Assembly: GCA_016205025.1 (NCBI GenBank)
Contig: JACQJO010000018.1
Coordinates: 25,017-89,016 of the forward strand
Origin: Elusimicrobiota bacterium
GTDB lineage: Bacteria > Elusimicrobiota > Elusimicrobia > JACQPE01
Reading direction: 5' to 3'
Length of the DNA stretch: 64,000 bases
A program made the position numbers and the translations under genes. The notes beneath the pieces are model-generated. The model had not been told where the DNA came from. It worked only from the letters and a program-made list of their open reading frames with translations, and made no database searches. The number at the start of each line of letters is the position of its first letter. Within the stretch, counting starts at the first letter, position 1. Shown here in pieces: positions 43,893 to 52,026 of the stretch.

Positions 43893-44545
43893 AGATAACG
43901 CCGGAGGCGCTCGCGGCCAGGAAATCGGCTAAAAAGAAAATTTTGTTAGCCACCGCGTATTCCTGCCGCGAAGCCAACTTTCTTGACCGCGCCGGCCGCG
44001 TGGACGGCCTACTGGTAGCGGATGCGGTGGGTTTGGTGGATTTGGGTTACGGCAATCCGCTCGCGGTCACTTTAGAGGAGATGCTGCATCACACCAAGGC
44101 GGTCAGCCGCGCTAAAACCCGCGCTTTGGTTATCGCGGATATGCCGTATTTGACCTACGAATTTTCACCCACCGAGGCGGCCAGGAACGCGGGCCGCCTT
44201 TTAAAAGAGGGCGGGGCGGGCGCGGTGAGGGTCAAGGGCGGACTTAAGATTTTAAGCTCCATCGAAGAGATTTTGCGCACCAAGGTTCCGGTGGTGGCTC
44301 ATCTCTCCTACAAAAAAGCGGCCGAGCGCCAGACGCCGGCTGAAGCCAAAAGACTTTCAGAGGCAGGATGCTTCGCCGTGGTCTTGGAAGATTTCCCGGC
44401 TCCTTTGGTCAAAGAGATCACCCGTGGCGTTACCGCCGTCACCATTGCGACGAGCTCGGCTCTGCATGCCGACGGCCGGCTTGTTTTTACCGAAGAACTT
44501 ATCAATAAAAAACTGAAATCCCTTTACCAAACATTGTTTTTATGA
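43889..44545 (+). CDS. Shortened PanB-like protein
   Basis: 218 aa, against about 265 for ketopantoate hydroxymethyltransferase. The N-terminal half fits PanB: LLATAYSCREANFLDRAG, LLVADAVGLVDLGYGNPLAV, HHTKAVSRAK, VIADMPYLTYEFS, NAGRLLKEGGAGAVRVKGG. The loop HIGLTPQ-to-GRG (about 30 residues) is missing and GIGAG reads IATSSA. So it may have lost or changed activity. It sits beside folK, and PanB uses a folate cofactor, hence a link is plausible. Overlaps both neighbours in ATGA. Confidence 0.75.
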   Translation: MKITPEALAARKSAKKKILLATAYSCREANFLDRAGRVDGLLVADAVGLVDLGYGNPLAVTLEEMLHHTKAVSRAKTRALVIADMPYLTYEFSPTEAARNAGRLLKEGGAGAVRVKGGLKILSSIEEILRTKVPVVAHLSYKKAAERQTPAEAKRLSEAGCFAVVLEDFPAPLVKEITRGVTAVTIATSSALHADGRLVFTEELINKKLKSLYQTLFL

Positions 44546-45453
44546 GCGGCGCCCTTTTTGGGGGAATCACCATCGTGGGCTTGGCGGCGCTGGGGCGCTG
44601 GCTGTGGTCTTTGAGCTACATTATTTTACGGCCTCCGATAACGCCGAGCGTCAATCTCCCTGAAATGTTCGGACTTTCGGTCGAGGAAGTTGAATTTGAG
44701 TCCGAAGACGGAGCATTACTGCGGGGTTGGTGGATCGCGTCACCCAAGGGTGATTCGGATCGGACCATCGTCTGCTGTCACGGCTGGGGAACCAATAGCG
44801 GTGACGTTCTGCCCCAAACGTGGTATTTAAACCAAGAAGGGTTTAATCTTTTTTATTTTGATTTCAGAGGCTGCGGCCGGTCACCCCGCCGGGGTCTCTC
44901 CAGTTTGGGTTTTTATGAAACCCGGGATTTAATCGGCGCGCTCAAATTCATCCGACGGACTTACCCCCGGCAGTGCAGCCGCATCGGCATTTACGGCCTT
45001 TCCATGGGAGCGGTGACCGCCCTGGCCGCCAGCGCGACGGACCAGGGCTCGAACATCGGCGCGGTGGCGGCCGAGGCTCCCTTTTTTAGCTTTCGGTGGG
45101 TGGTCAGCCGTTACATGCAGTTTCATTATTCGATCGGATGGTTTCCCTGGGATTTTATTTATACGGAAACGTTGATTTGGCGGTTGGGCCGGATCAATCA
45201 AGAAACCGCGAGCCCCATTGTCACCGCCGCCCGGTTTAAGCCACCGCGCCTGCTGTTGATTTGCGGTGATCGCGATTATATGGCCTGGCCTTCAGACAGC
45301 AAAGAGATCGCGCGTCTGGCCGACGGCCACGACCCGGCGCGCGTTGATCTCTGGATTGTTCCGGGGGCGGATCACGCGGAATGTTTTTTGACGCAACCGG
45401 CCCAGTATCGCTCCCGGCTTTCTTCATTTTTTAAACAAGCGCTGCCTGGGTAA
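44542..45453 (+). CDS. Membrane-anchored alpha/beta hydrolase
   Basis: 303 aa. N-terminal anchor (FGGITIVGLAALGRWLWSLS), then the fold: CCHGWGTNSGD, DFRGCGRSPRR, nucleophile GLSMGA, acid in ICGDRDYMAW, His in PGADHAECF. Similar to COG1073-type enzymes. Substrate unknown. Confidence 0.82.
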   Translation: MSGALFGGITIVGLAALGRWLWSLSYIILRPPITPSVNLPEMFGLSVEEVEFESEDGALLRGWWIASPKGDSDRTIVCCHGWGTNSGDVLPQTWYLNQEGFNLFYFDFRGCGRSPRRGLSSLGFYETRDLIGALKFIRRTYPRQCSRIGIYGLSMGAVTALAASATDQGSNIGAVAAEAPFFSFRWVVSRYMQFHYSIGWFPWDFIYTETLIWRLGRINQETASPIVTAARFKPPRLLLICGDRDYMAWPSDSKEIARLADGHDPARVDLWIVPGADHAECFLTQPAQYRSRLSSFFKQALPG

Positions 45454-45461
45454 GGGCTAAC

Positions 45462-46802
45462 ATGCGGTGCCGCCATTTCGGAACCTGCGGCGGCTGTTCG
45501 GCTCAAGACCGGGCCTACGAGTTGCAGCTTCAAGCCAAGCAATCCGAATTCGAGTCGTTGCTTGGGCCGCTGGACGTCCAGCCGGTCGCGATCGCGGCCT
45601 CGACTGATCAGTGGTATTATCGAAACAAGATCGAACTTTCTTTCGGCGCCATCGTCAACTCGCCGCAGGATCAGCGTTCGCCGGCTTTGGGCTTTAAACA
45701 GAAGGGCAAGTGGTGGAAAGTTTTCGATTTGGAGGAGTGCCTGATTTTTGATCCCGGCCTGGGGCCCGTTGTCCGGGCTGTGCGCCAATGGGTTGAGAGG
45801 GAAAATTTGGCAATTTACGACAACCGCAGGCATCAAGGCTTTCTTCGCTATCTCGTGATGCGTAAATCCACCGGCGGCGGCCTAATGGTCACGATCGTTA
45901 CCACCTCGTCGGGATCTCTGCCCAAAGAATCCTTCGAGGCTATTTTTGATCATCCCCGCGCGGCGTTAATGTGGGGAATTCAGGATTCATCCGGCGACAC
46001 CGCCATGACCCAGCGTTTCGAGATATTAAGGGGCGAGCCATTCCTTTACGAGAATCTTCTGGGGCGGCGTTTTCGTTGCGGCGCCAACAGTTTTTTCCAA
46101 ACCAACCCCCGCGCCTTTGAGCTTTTGCTGGAAGATTTGGCCGGCCAAGCCTCCGCCGTCATCGAGCCCTCGGCTTCGGGCCCCAAGCCTTCTATCCTTG
46201 ATCTTTACTGCGGCGTCGGCGCCATCGGGATTACGTTGTCTGAAAGATTGGGCGTTCCGGTGTTAGGCATCGAATCCAGCGCCTCAAGCATTGAAGACGC
46301 TGTTTTTAATGCAGAGAAACGGGGAAGTTTCCCCGCATCTATTAATTTGAAGGGGTTTAGCGCAGGGGAGTCACCTTTGAACCCAGTAGTGGAGAGGGGC
46401 CCCGCGAGCACGCGGGGAGAACCGTCGGGACTGGTTCTCGGGTCTGGGGGCAAGGGTGACTCCCCTGCGCTAAACCCTTCCATTAATTTTATGCTAGCCA
46501 AAGCCGAAGATGTTGCCGGTGATCTATTGAGCAAGCCGGAATACCGCGATGGTCTAGTGATCCTTGATCCGCCAAGAAGCGGCTTGCATCCCAAGGTTCT
46601 TGAAAATTTGGAGAAATCGCCCCCCAAGAATCTTTTTTATGTTTGCTGCAATCCCAAACTGGCGCTTCAAACGGAATTCCCCCGGCTTTGCCAAATTTAT
46701 AAAATAGTTCGCGCAAAAGCTTTCGATTTTTTCCCTCAGACGCCGCACTATGAAGCCCTCTTCGTTTTGCGGCGCCGTGACTCGCGGCCGGGTTCTGGAT
46801 AA
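45462..46802 (+). CDS. rlmD: 23S rRNA uracil-C5 methyltransferase, RlmD-type, with an in-frame insertion
   Basis: 446 aa. 4Fe-4S cysteines CRHFGTCGGC plus the Cys in EECLIF. SAM motif SILDLYCGVGAIG, catalytic Cys in NLFYVCCNPKL, and VILDPPRSGLHP. Makes m5U in 23S rRNA (RlmC/RlmD group; specific site unknown). Residues about 295-343 (GFSAGESPLNP ... GDSPALNPSIN) come from a 141-bp palindromic element and are absent from the family. The element falls between motif I and the next strand. Confidence 0.88.
   Translation: MRCRHFGTCGGCSAQDRAYELQLQAKQSEFESLLGPLDVQPVAIAASTDQWYYRNKIELSFGAIVNSPQDQRSPALGFKQKGKWWKVFDLEECLIFDPGLGPVVRAVRQWVERENLAIYDNRRHQGFLRYLVMRKSTGGGLMVTIVTTSSGSLPKESFEAIFDHPRAALMWGIQDSSGDTAMTQRFEILRGEPFLYENLLGRRFRCGANSFFQTNPRAFELLLEDLAGQASAVIEPSASGPKPSILDLYCGVGAIGITLSERLGVPVLGIESSASSIEDAVFNAEKRGSFPASINLKGFSAGESPLNPVVERGPASTRGEPSGLVLGSGGKGDSPALNPSINFMLAKAEDVAGDLLSKPEYRDGLVILDPPRSGLHPKVLENLEKSPPKNLFYVCCNPKLALQTEFPRLCQIYKIVRAKAFDFFPQTPHYEALFVLRRRDSRPGSG
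46341..46489. mobile_element. Cloverleaf-like palindromic element inserted in frame
   Basis: Outer inverted repeat of 23 bp, perfect (46353-46375 with 46455-46477). Inside are two further hairpins: CCCCGCG-AGCA-CGCGGGG (46400-46417) and GAGAACC-N9-GGTTCTC (46417-46439). ATTAATTT flanks on both sides (46341-46348, 46482-46489), with looser match to 12 bp, like a target duplication. Distance between the copies is 141 bp = 47 codons, keeping frame. No other copy seen in the window. Confidence 0.88.
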
Positions 46803-46830
46803 ACAGCCGGGTTTTGAAATTTTGAAAACG

Positions 46831-48924
46831 ATGAGCGATCCGATACTTGACACTCTTAATATTGCCCAGAGGGAGGCGGTCACTTACGCCGGCCGCCATC
46901 TTTTGGTTTTTGCGGGCCCCGGCACCGGGAAAACGCGCGTGATCACTCATCGCGTCGTTTATCTCATCAAAAGGCAGGGCATTGATCCCGAAACGATCCT
47001 GGCCATCACCTTCACCAACAAGGCCGCCTCCGAGATGAAAGGCAGGCTCTCCGTTTTATTGGGAGACGTTCCGGGGCATCCCTGGGTGGGAACCTTTCAT
47101 GCCTTCGCGCATTGGCTGCTTCGCCGGCATTCCAAGGACTTAAAGCTCCCGGAAGGTTTCGTGATTTATGACGCCGATGATCAGAAAGCCTTGATGCGGG
47201 AAATCCTGGCCGAGACCGAGATCGGCGCTTCCAAGGCCGGTGTTCTTTTAGACATCATTCAACGGTTGAAAGACGATCTGATGGATGCCCAGTCTTACAG
47301 CATTCATACCGACGTGGCCAGCGATCCGCACCGCAGTCAGATCGCCAAGATATATCTTACCTACCAGCAGGCGCTGATCAATCGCGGGGCGGTTGATTTC
47401 GGCGATCTTCTACTTTACGCCAACCATCTTTTGCGGGATTTTCCGCCGATTCTGCGGTGCTACCAAGAACGTTTTGGTTCCATTTTTGTGGATGAATACC
47501 AGGACGTCAACCGTTCGCAGTACGCGTTGGTCAAACTCTTGGTGGGCGCCGAGGGGTCCTTGACCTGCGTTGCTGATGACGATCAGGTTATCTATGAGTG
47601 GCGCAACGCTAATCCGCGTTATACCTTGGATTTTGACAAAGAGTTTAAAGGCGCCGGCGCCGTGGTGTTAAAAGAAAATTATCGCAGTACGCCCGAGGTG
47701 ATCAAGGCCGCCGTTCAGCTGATACGCCGCAACGAGGTTAGAAAAGATAAGGAGCTGGCGGCCACCCGGCCCGCCGGAGTCCAGCCCCAAGTTTTGACCG
47801 CGGAGGAAGAAACCGAAGAGGCCCGGCTGGTGGCGCGGCGCATCAAGGAACTTTTGACCGACGGCGTCAATCCCAGAGAGGTGGCTGTTTTTTACCGGAT
47901 CAATGCTCAAAGCCGGAATTTTGAAATCGAGCTTCGATCCCAAGGCATCCCCTATAAATTGATCGGCGCGGTCGGTTTTTACGCCCGCCGGGAGATCAAA
48001 GACATCCTCTCCTTCGCCCGCGTCGCGGTCAACCCCAAAGACGAGGTGGGCTTTTTAAGGATTTTGACCAATTTTTCGGTCTTCTCTTTGACGCGTGACG
48101 CGATCGGGCGTTTAAAAGAAATCGCCCGGCGCGAAAACACGGATTTATTGGGAGCCTTGAAATCGGCGGGCGCGGCGCGCTCTTTCGAATTCAGCCAGAA
48201 GGCGGCTAAAAAAATAAGCCGTTTCCTGGAAACTTACGGCATTTTAAGGGCGCGTGTTTCGGCGGCGCATTCGATCGCCCGCGTGATTGAAGGCATCGTG
48301 GCGGACAGCGATTATCTTAAAGACTTGGAGGAAGAGAGGGCTTGGAACATCCAGGAACTGATCCGCGCGACCGAGGAATACGAGAAACAAAATCCAGGCG
48401 CCGGCCTTTTGGAATTTTTAAGCCACACGAGCCTTTTGGCTTCCGCCGGAGCGGACAATAACCGTCAGGCCGAGGGGGACCGCGTCAGTTTAATGACGGT
48501 GCATCTGGCCAAGGGCCTGGAGTTTGCGGCGGTCTTTTTGACCGGCTTAGAGGAGAGCCTGTTCCCATTTAAGGTTTCCCGTGATAATCCCCAGGATTTA
48601 GAAGAAGAGCGCCGGCTTTTTTATGTTGGCATGACCCGCGCCAAAGATTATTTGTTTTTAACCCGCGCCGAACGGCGGGCTCTCTTCGGCGCCGAGACCC
48701 ACCGCCGCCCTTCCCGTTTTCTTTACGAGGCCGGCGTTTTGGCCGGGGAGTGGGATTTCAGGCCCACCTTAAAGCGCGGGGCGCGCGTGAAACACCCGCT
48801 TTACGGCGAGGGCCGGGTGGTGGCTGTTTCCGGGGGAGACGACGACACCAAGGTGACGGTGACTTTCATGGGCGGGGGCACCAGGAAATTTTTGGTCAAG
48901 ATGGCGCCCCTCGAGGTATTGTAG
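46831..48924 (+). CDS. pcrA: UvrD/PcrA-type DNA helicase
   Basis: About 697 aa from the ATG at 46831 (MSDPILDTLNIAQREAV), preferred to an ATG at 46750 that lies in the RlmD gene. Superfamily 1 motifs: Ia AGPGTGKTRV, II VDEYQDVN, III ADDDQVIYEWRNA, V LMTVHLAKGLEF, VI LFYVGMTRAKDYLFL. The C-terminal Tudor-like domain (GARVKHPLYGEGRVVAV) is typical of PcrA and links it to RNA polymerase. Motif III has Glu-Trp-Arg where Gly-Phe-Arg is usual. Confidence 0.92.
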   Translation: MSDPILDTLNIAQREAVTYAGRHLLVFAGPGTGKTRVITHRVVYLIKRQGIDPETILAITFTNKAASEMKGRLSVLLGDVPGHPWVGTFHAFAHWLLRRHSKDLKLPEGFVIYDADDQKALMREILAETEIGASKAGVLLDIIQRLKDDLMDAQSYSIHTDVASDPHRSQIAKIYLTYQQALINRGAVDFGDLLLYANHLLRDFPPILRCYQERFGSIFVDEYQDVNRSQYALVKLLVGAEGSLTCVADDDQVIYEWRNANPRYTLDFDKEFKGAGAVVLKENYRSTPEVIKAAVQLIRRNEVRKDKELAATRPAGVQPQVLTAEEETEEARLVARRIKELLTDGVNPREVAVFYRINAQSRNFEIELRSQGIPYKLIGAVGFYARREIKDILSFARVAVNPKDEVGFLRILTNFSVFSLTRDAIGRLKEIARRENTDLLGALKSAGAARSFEFSQKAAKKISRFLETYGILRARVSAAHSIARVIEGIVADSDYLKDLEEERAWNIQELIRATEEYEKQNPGAGLLEFLSHTSLLASAGADNNRQAEGDRVSLMTVHLAKGLEFAAVFLTGLEESLFPFKVSRDNPQDLEEERRLFYVGMTRAKDYLFLTRAERRALFGAETHRRPSRFLYEAGVLAGEWDFRPTLKRGARVKHPLYGEGRVVAVSGGDDDTKVTVTFMGGGTRKFLVKMAPLEVL

Positions 48925-48926
48925 GA

Positions 48927-49033
48927 AGGTTTAAGAGGTTCAAATGTTCAAGAGGTTCAAAAGGACTAAAAAGATCAGTTTTTTAATAAGCCTTTTGAAC
49001 CTCTTGAACCTGTTGAACGTTTTGAACTTTTAA
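48927..49033 (+). repeat. Stand-alone inverted nonamer cassette
   Basis: A sister of 38985-39078 in the gap between pcrA and gatC. Arm 1: AGGTTCAAA-type units with ATG at 48944; arm 2: CCTTTTGAA CCTCTTGAA CCTGTTGAA CGTTTTGAA. Not fused to any gene. Confidence 0.92.
48944..49033 (+). CDS. 29-aa signal-peptide-like micro-ORF
   Basis: MFKRFKRTKKISFLISLLNL and on to VLNF, then TAA: five to six basic residues, then a Leu/Asn-rich core of about 17 residues. AGAGG lies 5 nt upstream of the ATG. It ends 3 nt before the gatC ATG. Near-identical to the signal peptide of the TPR protein at 38994. Whether it is made is unknown; it may be a membrane micropeptide, a leader for gatC, or only a resting copy of the cassette. 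Confidence 0.4.
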   Translation: MFKRFKRTKKISFLISLLNLLNLLNVLNF

Positions 49034-49036
49034 TTT

Positions 49037-49321
49037 ATGGATACTGAAAAGCTTTTTGATCAGGTGGCGCATCTGGCGCGGCTGGGGCCTTATAGCGCCG
49101 AGGCGCGCGCGAAGATGGCGGGGGAATTCGGCCGGACTCTGGATTTGTTTAAGGTTTTATCCGAAGTTCCCGCCGCGCCAGCCGCGGTTCGGGATCAAGG
49201 CCCAACGAACAGTTGTTTTAGGGACGACGCGGCCGTGCCGCCCAAGGCAGCCGCCCGGATCGTCAAGAATTTTCCCCAGAAAGAAGGATCGTTGCTTAAG
49301 GTGCCCAAGGTCATCGAATGA
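49037..49321 (+). CDS. gatC: Asp/Glu-tRNA amidotransferase subunit C
   Basis: 94 aa. VAHLARLGPYSAEARAKMAG at the N-terminus and RDDAAVPP near 65 fit GatC, which stabilises GatA against GatB. GatCAB converts misacylated Glu-tRNAGln or Asp-tRNAAsn. Its ribosome site is weak, so coupling to the micro-ORF just upstream is possible. Confidence 0.88.
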   Translation: MDTEKLFDQVAHLARLGPYSAEARAKMAGEFGRTLDLFKVLSEVPAAPAAVRDQGPTNSCFRDDAAVPPKAAARIVKNFPQKEGSLLKVPKVIE

Positions 49322-49462
49322 AAATTTTGTTGCGCAAAATTTTCGATGCTCGATGCTCGATGCTCGATGCTGGCAAGAATAAAAGAAAGAAATCCATTTT
49401 TAGAACTAGCATCCAGCATCTAGCATCCAGCATCTTTCTTTTGGGCATCCAGCAACCAGCAT
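49320..49462. repeat. Inverted heptamer arrays between gatC and gatA
   Basis: First a 10-bp hairpin GAAAATTTTG-TTGCG-CAAAATTTTC (49320-49344). Then arm 1 (49345-49372): three GATGCTC and one GATGCTG; arm 2 (49406-49433): CTAGCAT CCAGCAT, twice. The arms are inverted complements with about one mismatch per unit. A partial third block (GCATCCAGCAACCAGCATC) follows. This fills most of the 165-nt gap. Confidence 0.92.
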
Positions 49463-49486
49463 CGCCGAGCGGTAGCGAGGCCCGCG

Positions 49487-50971
49487 GTGGATAGCATTTT
49501 GGATCTCTCCGCTGTCCAGACCGCCGGCAAGGTCAAGGCCGGCCAACTGCGGCCTCTTGAAATTTTGGACGCCTACTACGGGCGCATCGAGAAGCTGGAG
49601 CCCAAAATTAAGGCGTATCTTCTACTGCTTAAAGACCGGGCTTACGGCCGGGCGCGGGAAATGGAAGCCCGGCTTAAATCCGGACGGCCACTGGGACGCC
49701 TGGCCGGCGTTGCGGTGGCGGTTAAAGACAACATGGTTTTGGAGGATTATCCAACCACCTGCGGCTCCAAAATTTTAGAAGGTTACGTTTCAACCTACAC
49801 CGCCACCGCGCTAGAGCGGCTGGAAAACGAGGACGCCTTGATTTTAGGCAAAACCAATCTTGATGAGTTCGCGATGGGCTCTTCAACGGAAAATTCCGCC
49901 TTTGGACCCTCCCGAAATCCTTGGGATACCTCAAGAGTGCCGGGAGGCTCCTCCGGAGGATCGGCCGCGGCAGTGGCGGCGCGGATGGCTTGCGCGGCGC
50001 TGGGTTCCGAAACCGGCGGCTCGGTGCGCCAGCCAGCCAGTTTTTGCGGTGTGGTTGGACTTAAACCCACTTACGGCCGCGTGTCCCGTTATGGCTTAGT
50101 AGCTTTCGGTTCGAGCTTGGATCAAATTGGCCCGTTGGCCAGAACCGCCGAGGACGCCGCTCTGATTTTTGACGTGATTTCCGGCCATGACCCGAAAGAT
50201 TCCACCTCCCTTGTCCCATCTAAAATCCAGCATCCATCATCCAGCACCCAGCATCTTTCCGGCATTAAGGTCGGTCTTCCTAAAGAGTATTTTTCGGTCG
50301 AAGGAGCTGACCCCGAGGTTTTTCGGGTGACCGAGGAAGCGGTCAAGGTTTTAGCCGCTGGCGGCGCCAAGATCGAGGAGGTCAGTTTGCCTCATTCGCG
50401 GTTCGCGTTGCCGACTTATTACATCGTGGCGCCGTCGGAAGCCAGCGCTAATTTGGCCCGTTTTGACGGCGTGCGCTACGGCTTAAGGGCCGGCGGCCAA
50501 GCAGGGTCCTTGCTCGGCCTCTATAAGGCTAGCCGCACGCAAGGCTTGGGCCACGAGGTGCAGAGAAGAATTTTGATCGGAACCTTCGCTTTGTCCCACG
50601 GCTATTACGACGCCTATTACGGCCGCGCACAGCAGGCCAGAGCCTTGATCGCCCGGGACTTCGAGGAAGTTTTTAAAAACGTTGATTTCGTGGTGTCGCC
50701 TACCGCACCCACAGCCGCTTTTAAGCTGGGAGAAAAGACTCAAGATCCGGTTTCGATGTATCTATCCGATATTTTTACGATTCCGGTTAATTTGGCGGGG
50801 ATCGCCGGCGCCTCGGTGTGCTGCGGATTTTCCAAAGACAATCTTCCCCTTGGCCTGCAGATCGTGGGTCCGGCCGGGCGCGACGAGGACGTTTTGGGCT
50901 TGGCGGCGCATTGGGAGCGCCTGACGCGGGGTCAATATATTCAAATCCCACAAGGAGTCAAGAATGGTTAA
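49487..50971 (+). CDS. gatA: Asp/Glu-tRNA amidotransferase subunit A
   Basis: 494 aa, GTG start. Amidase-signature triad: Lys in GVAVAVKDNMV, Ser in PGGSSGGSAAAVAA and the cis-Ser in ALGSETGGSVRQPA. The linker after DPKDST, normally an acidic stretch, reads SKIQHPSSSTQHLSG; it is translated from a four-unit heptamer array of the same word as in the gatC-gatA gap. Confidence 0.95.
   Translation: MDSILDLSAVQTAGKVKAGQLRPLEILDAYYGRIEKLEPKIKAYLLLLKDRAYGRAREMEARLKSGRPLGRLAGVAVAVKDNMVLEDYPTTCGSKILEGYVSTYTATALERLENEDALILGKTNLDEFAMGSSTENSAFGPSRNPWDTSRVPGGSSGGSAAAVAARMACAALGSETGGSVRQPASFCGVVGLKPTYGRVSRYGLVAFGSSLDQIGPLARTAEDAALIFDVISGHDPKDSTSLVPSKIQHPSSSTQHLSGIKVGLPKEYFSVEGADPEVFRVTEEAVKVLAAGGAKIEEVSLPHSRFALPTYYIVAPSEASANLARFDGVRYGLRAGGQAGSLLGLYKASRTQGLGHEVQRRILIGTFALSHGYYDAYYGRAQQARALIARDFEEVFKNVDFVVSPTAPTAAFKLGEKTQDPVSMYLSDIFTIPVNLAGIAGASVCCGFSKDNLPLGLQIVGPAGRDEDVLGLAAHWERLTRGQYIQIPQGVKNG
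50225..50255. repeat. Heptamer array inside gatA
   Basis: ATCCAGC ATCCATC ATCCAGC ACCCAGC, in frame. Encodes QHPSSSTQH in the linker before KVGLPKEYF. The unit matches arm 2 at 49406-49433. Confidence 0.88.
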
Positions 50972-51395
50972 AAAGAAAAAGGGCATGAATTTCGAGTATT
51001 CCGCCGGAGGCGTTCTTTACGATCAAAGCAAGATTCTATTAATCGAGGTGGAAAATCTTCAGGGCAAAGTCGTCTGGACGTTTCCCAAAGGCCATATCGA
51101 AACCGGCGAGGATGCCCGCATGGCGGCCCTGCGCGAGGTGGAGGAGGAAACCGGCTACGTTTCCGAAATCATTCGGGAGCTCCCCAGGGTCAGTTATCAC
51201 TTTATGCGCGGCGGCATCTTGGTCAGAAAAACAGTGCGCTGGTTTTTGATGCGGCCCAAGGATCTCAAAGAGATTAAAACCAAAGACGAGGTCCGCCGCG
51301 TGAATTGGTCCGATTTAAGCAAGGCGGAAGACAAGCTGATCTACCCGAGCGATTTGCATTTATTAAGAGTGGTCAGAAGGGAGATGAGGGCCTAG
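50964..51395 (+). CDS. Nudix hydrolase
   Basis: 143 aa. Nudix box GHIETGEDARMAALREVEEETGYV, of which GEDARMAALREVEEETG is the core. N-terminal SAGGVLYDQ. Similar to Ap4A-type hydrolases. Starts 8 nt before the gatA stop and overlaps the EF-P GTG. Confidence 0.9.
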   Translation: MVKKKKGMNFEYSAGGVLYDQSKILLIEVENLQGKVVWTFPKGHIETGEDARMAALREVEEETGYVSEIIRELPRVSYHFMRGGILVRKTVRWFLMRPKDLKEIKTKDEVRRVNWSDLSKAEDKLIYPSDLHLLRVVRREMRA

Positions 51396-52021
51396 TGACG
51401 GTTCTTTCAACCGAGCTAAGAGAAGGGGATATTGTTAAGGTTGACGGCGTCAATTTTAAGGTGGTGAGCGCCAATCTTCATACCGGAGGCGGAAAAACCG
51501 GCGCGATGGTTCATGCCAAACTAAGGAGTCTCGACACGGGCCATGCCGTGGAAAAGCGGCTGGCCACGACCGAGCGCTTGGAAAAGCTGGACACCGAGCG
51601 CGTTGAGGTTCAGTTTCTTTACGAAGAGGGCGAAAATTTGGTTTTTATGAACAATCAAACCTATGACCAGCTTCAATTGAAAAGCGCTTCTATCGGAGCA
51701 GCCAAGCCCTTTTTGAAAGAGGGTGCCGGCATCACGATTCATTTATATCAGGATAAACCCATTGCCGTTGATTTTCCGCAGGAGGCGGAGCTGAAAGTGA
51801 CTTCCACCGGCGCCGGCCTGCGCGGGGACAGCACTTTTAAAGAGGCGGTTTTGGAAAACGGAGTGACCGTTATGGTGCCGCAATTCATTAAGGAAGGGGA
51901 CCGGGTTCGAATCAACGTTGAAACCAAAGAATTTATGGACCGCGTCGCGGATAAAGCGGGCGCGGCCAAACAGGTTTATAAGCCGCCGGAGAAACCGAAA
52001 ACAAAAGACGCCAAACAATAA
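51395..52021 (+). CDS. efp: Elongation factor P, Lys type, with C-terminal extension
   Basis: About 208 aa from the GTG at 51395, which overlaps the Nudix stop; longer forms run into that gene. Three EF-P domains; the tip loop reads HTGGGKTGAMV with a Lys (residue 34) at the modified position. C-terminal tail KQVYKPPEKPKTKDAKQ is extra. Relieves stalling at polyproline. A second, different EF-P is at 57060. Confidence 0.9.
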   Translation: MTVLSTELREGDIVKVDGVNFKVVSANLHTGGGKTGAMVHAKLRSLDTGHAVEKRLATTERLEKLDTERVEVQFLYEEGENLVFMNNQTYDQLQLKSASIGAAKPFLKEGAGITIHLYQDKPIAVDFPQEAELKVTSTGAGLRGDSTFKEAVLENGVTVMVPQFIKEGDRVRINVETKEFMDRVADKAGAAKQVYKPPEKPKTKDAKQ

Positions 52022-52026
52022 AAGGG

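Noticed and set aside
46341..46489. The cloverleaf palindrome as a tRNA-like gene or intron
   Set aside because: No anticodon arm or intron core; frame and flanking repeat point to an inserted element.
46750..46830. Upstream ATG of pcrA
   Set aside because: It lies inside the RlmD gene and adds residues not found in PcrA; ATG at 46831 gives the typical N-terminus.
49340..49420. Micro-ORF in the gatC-gatA gap (MLDARCSML type)
   Set aside because: No ribosome site and no signal-like core; looks like chance reading of the heptamers.
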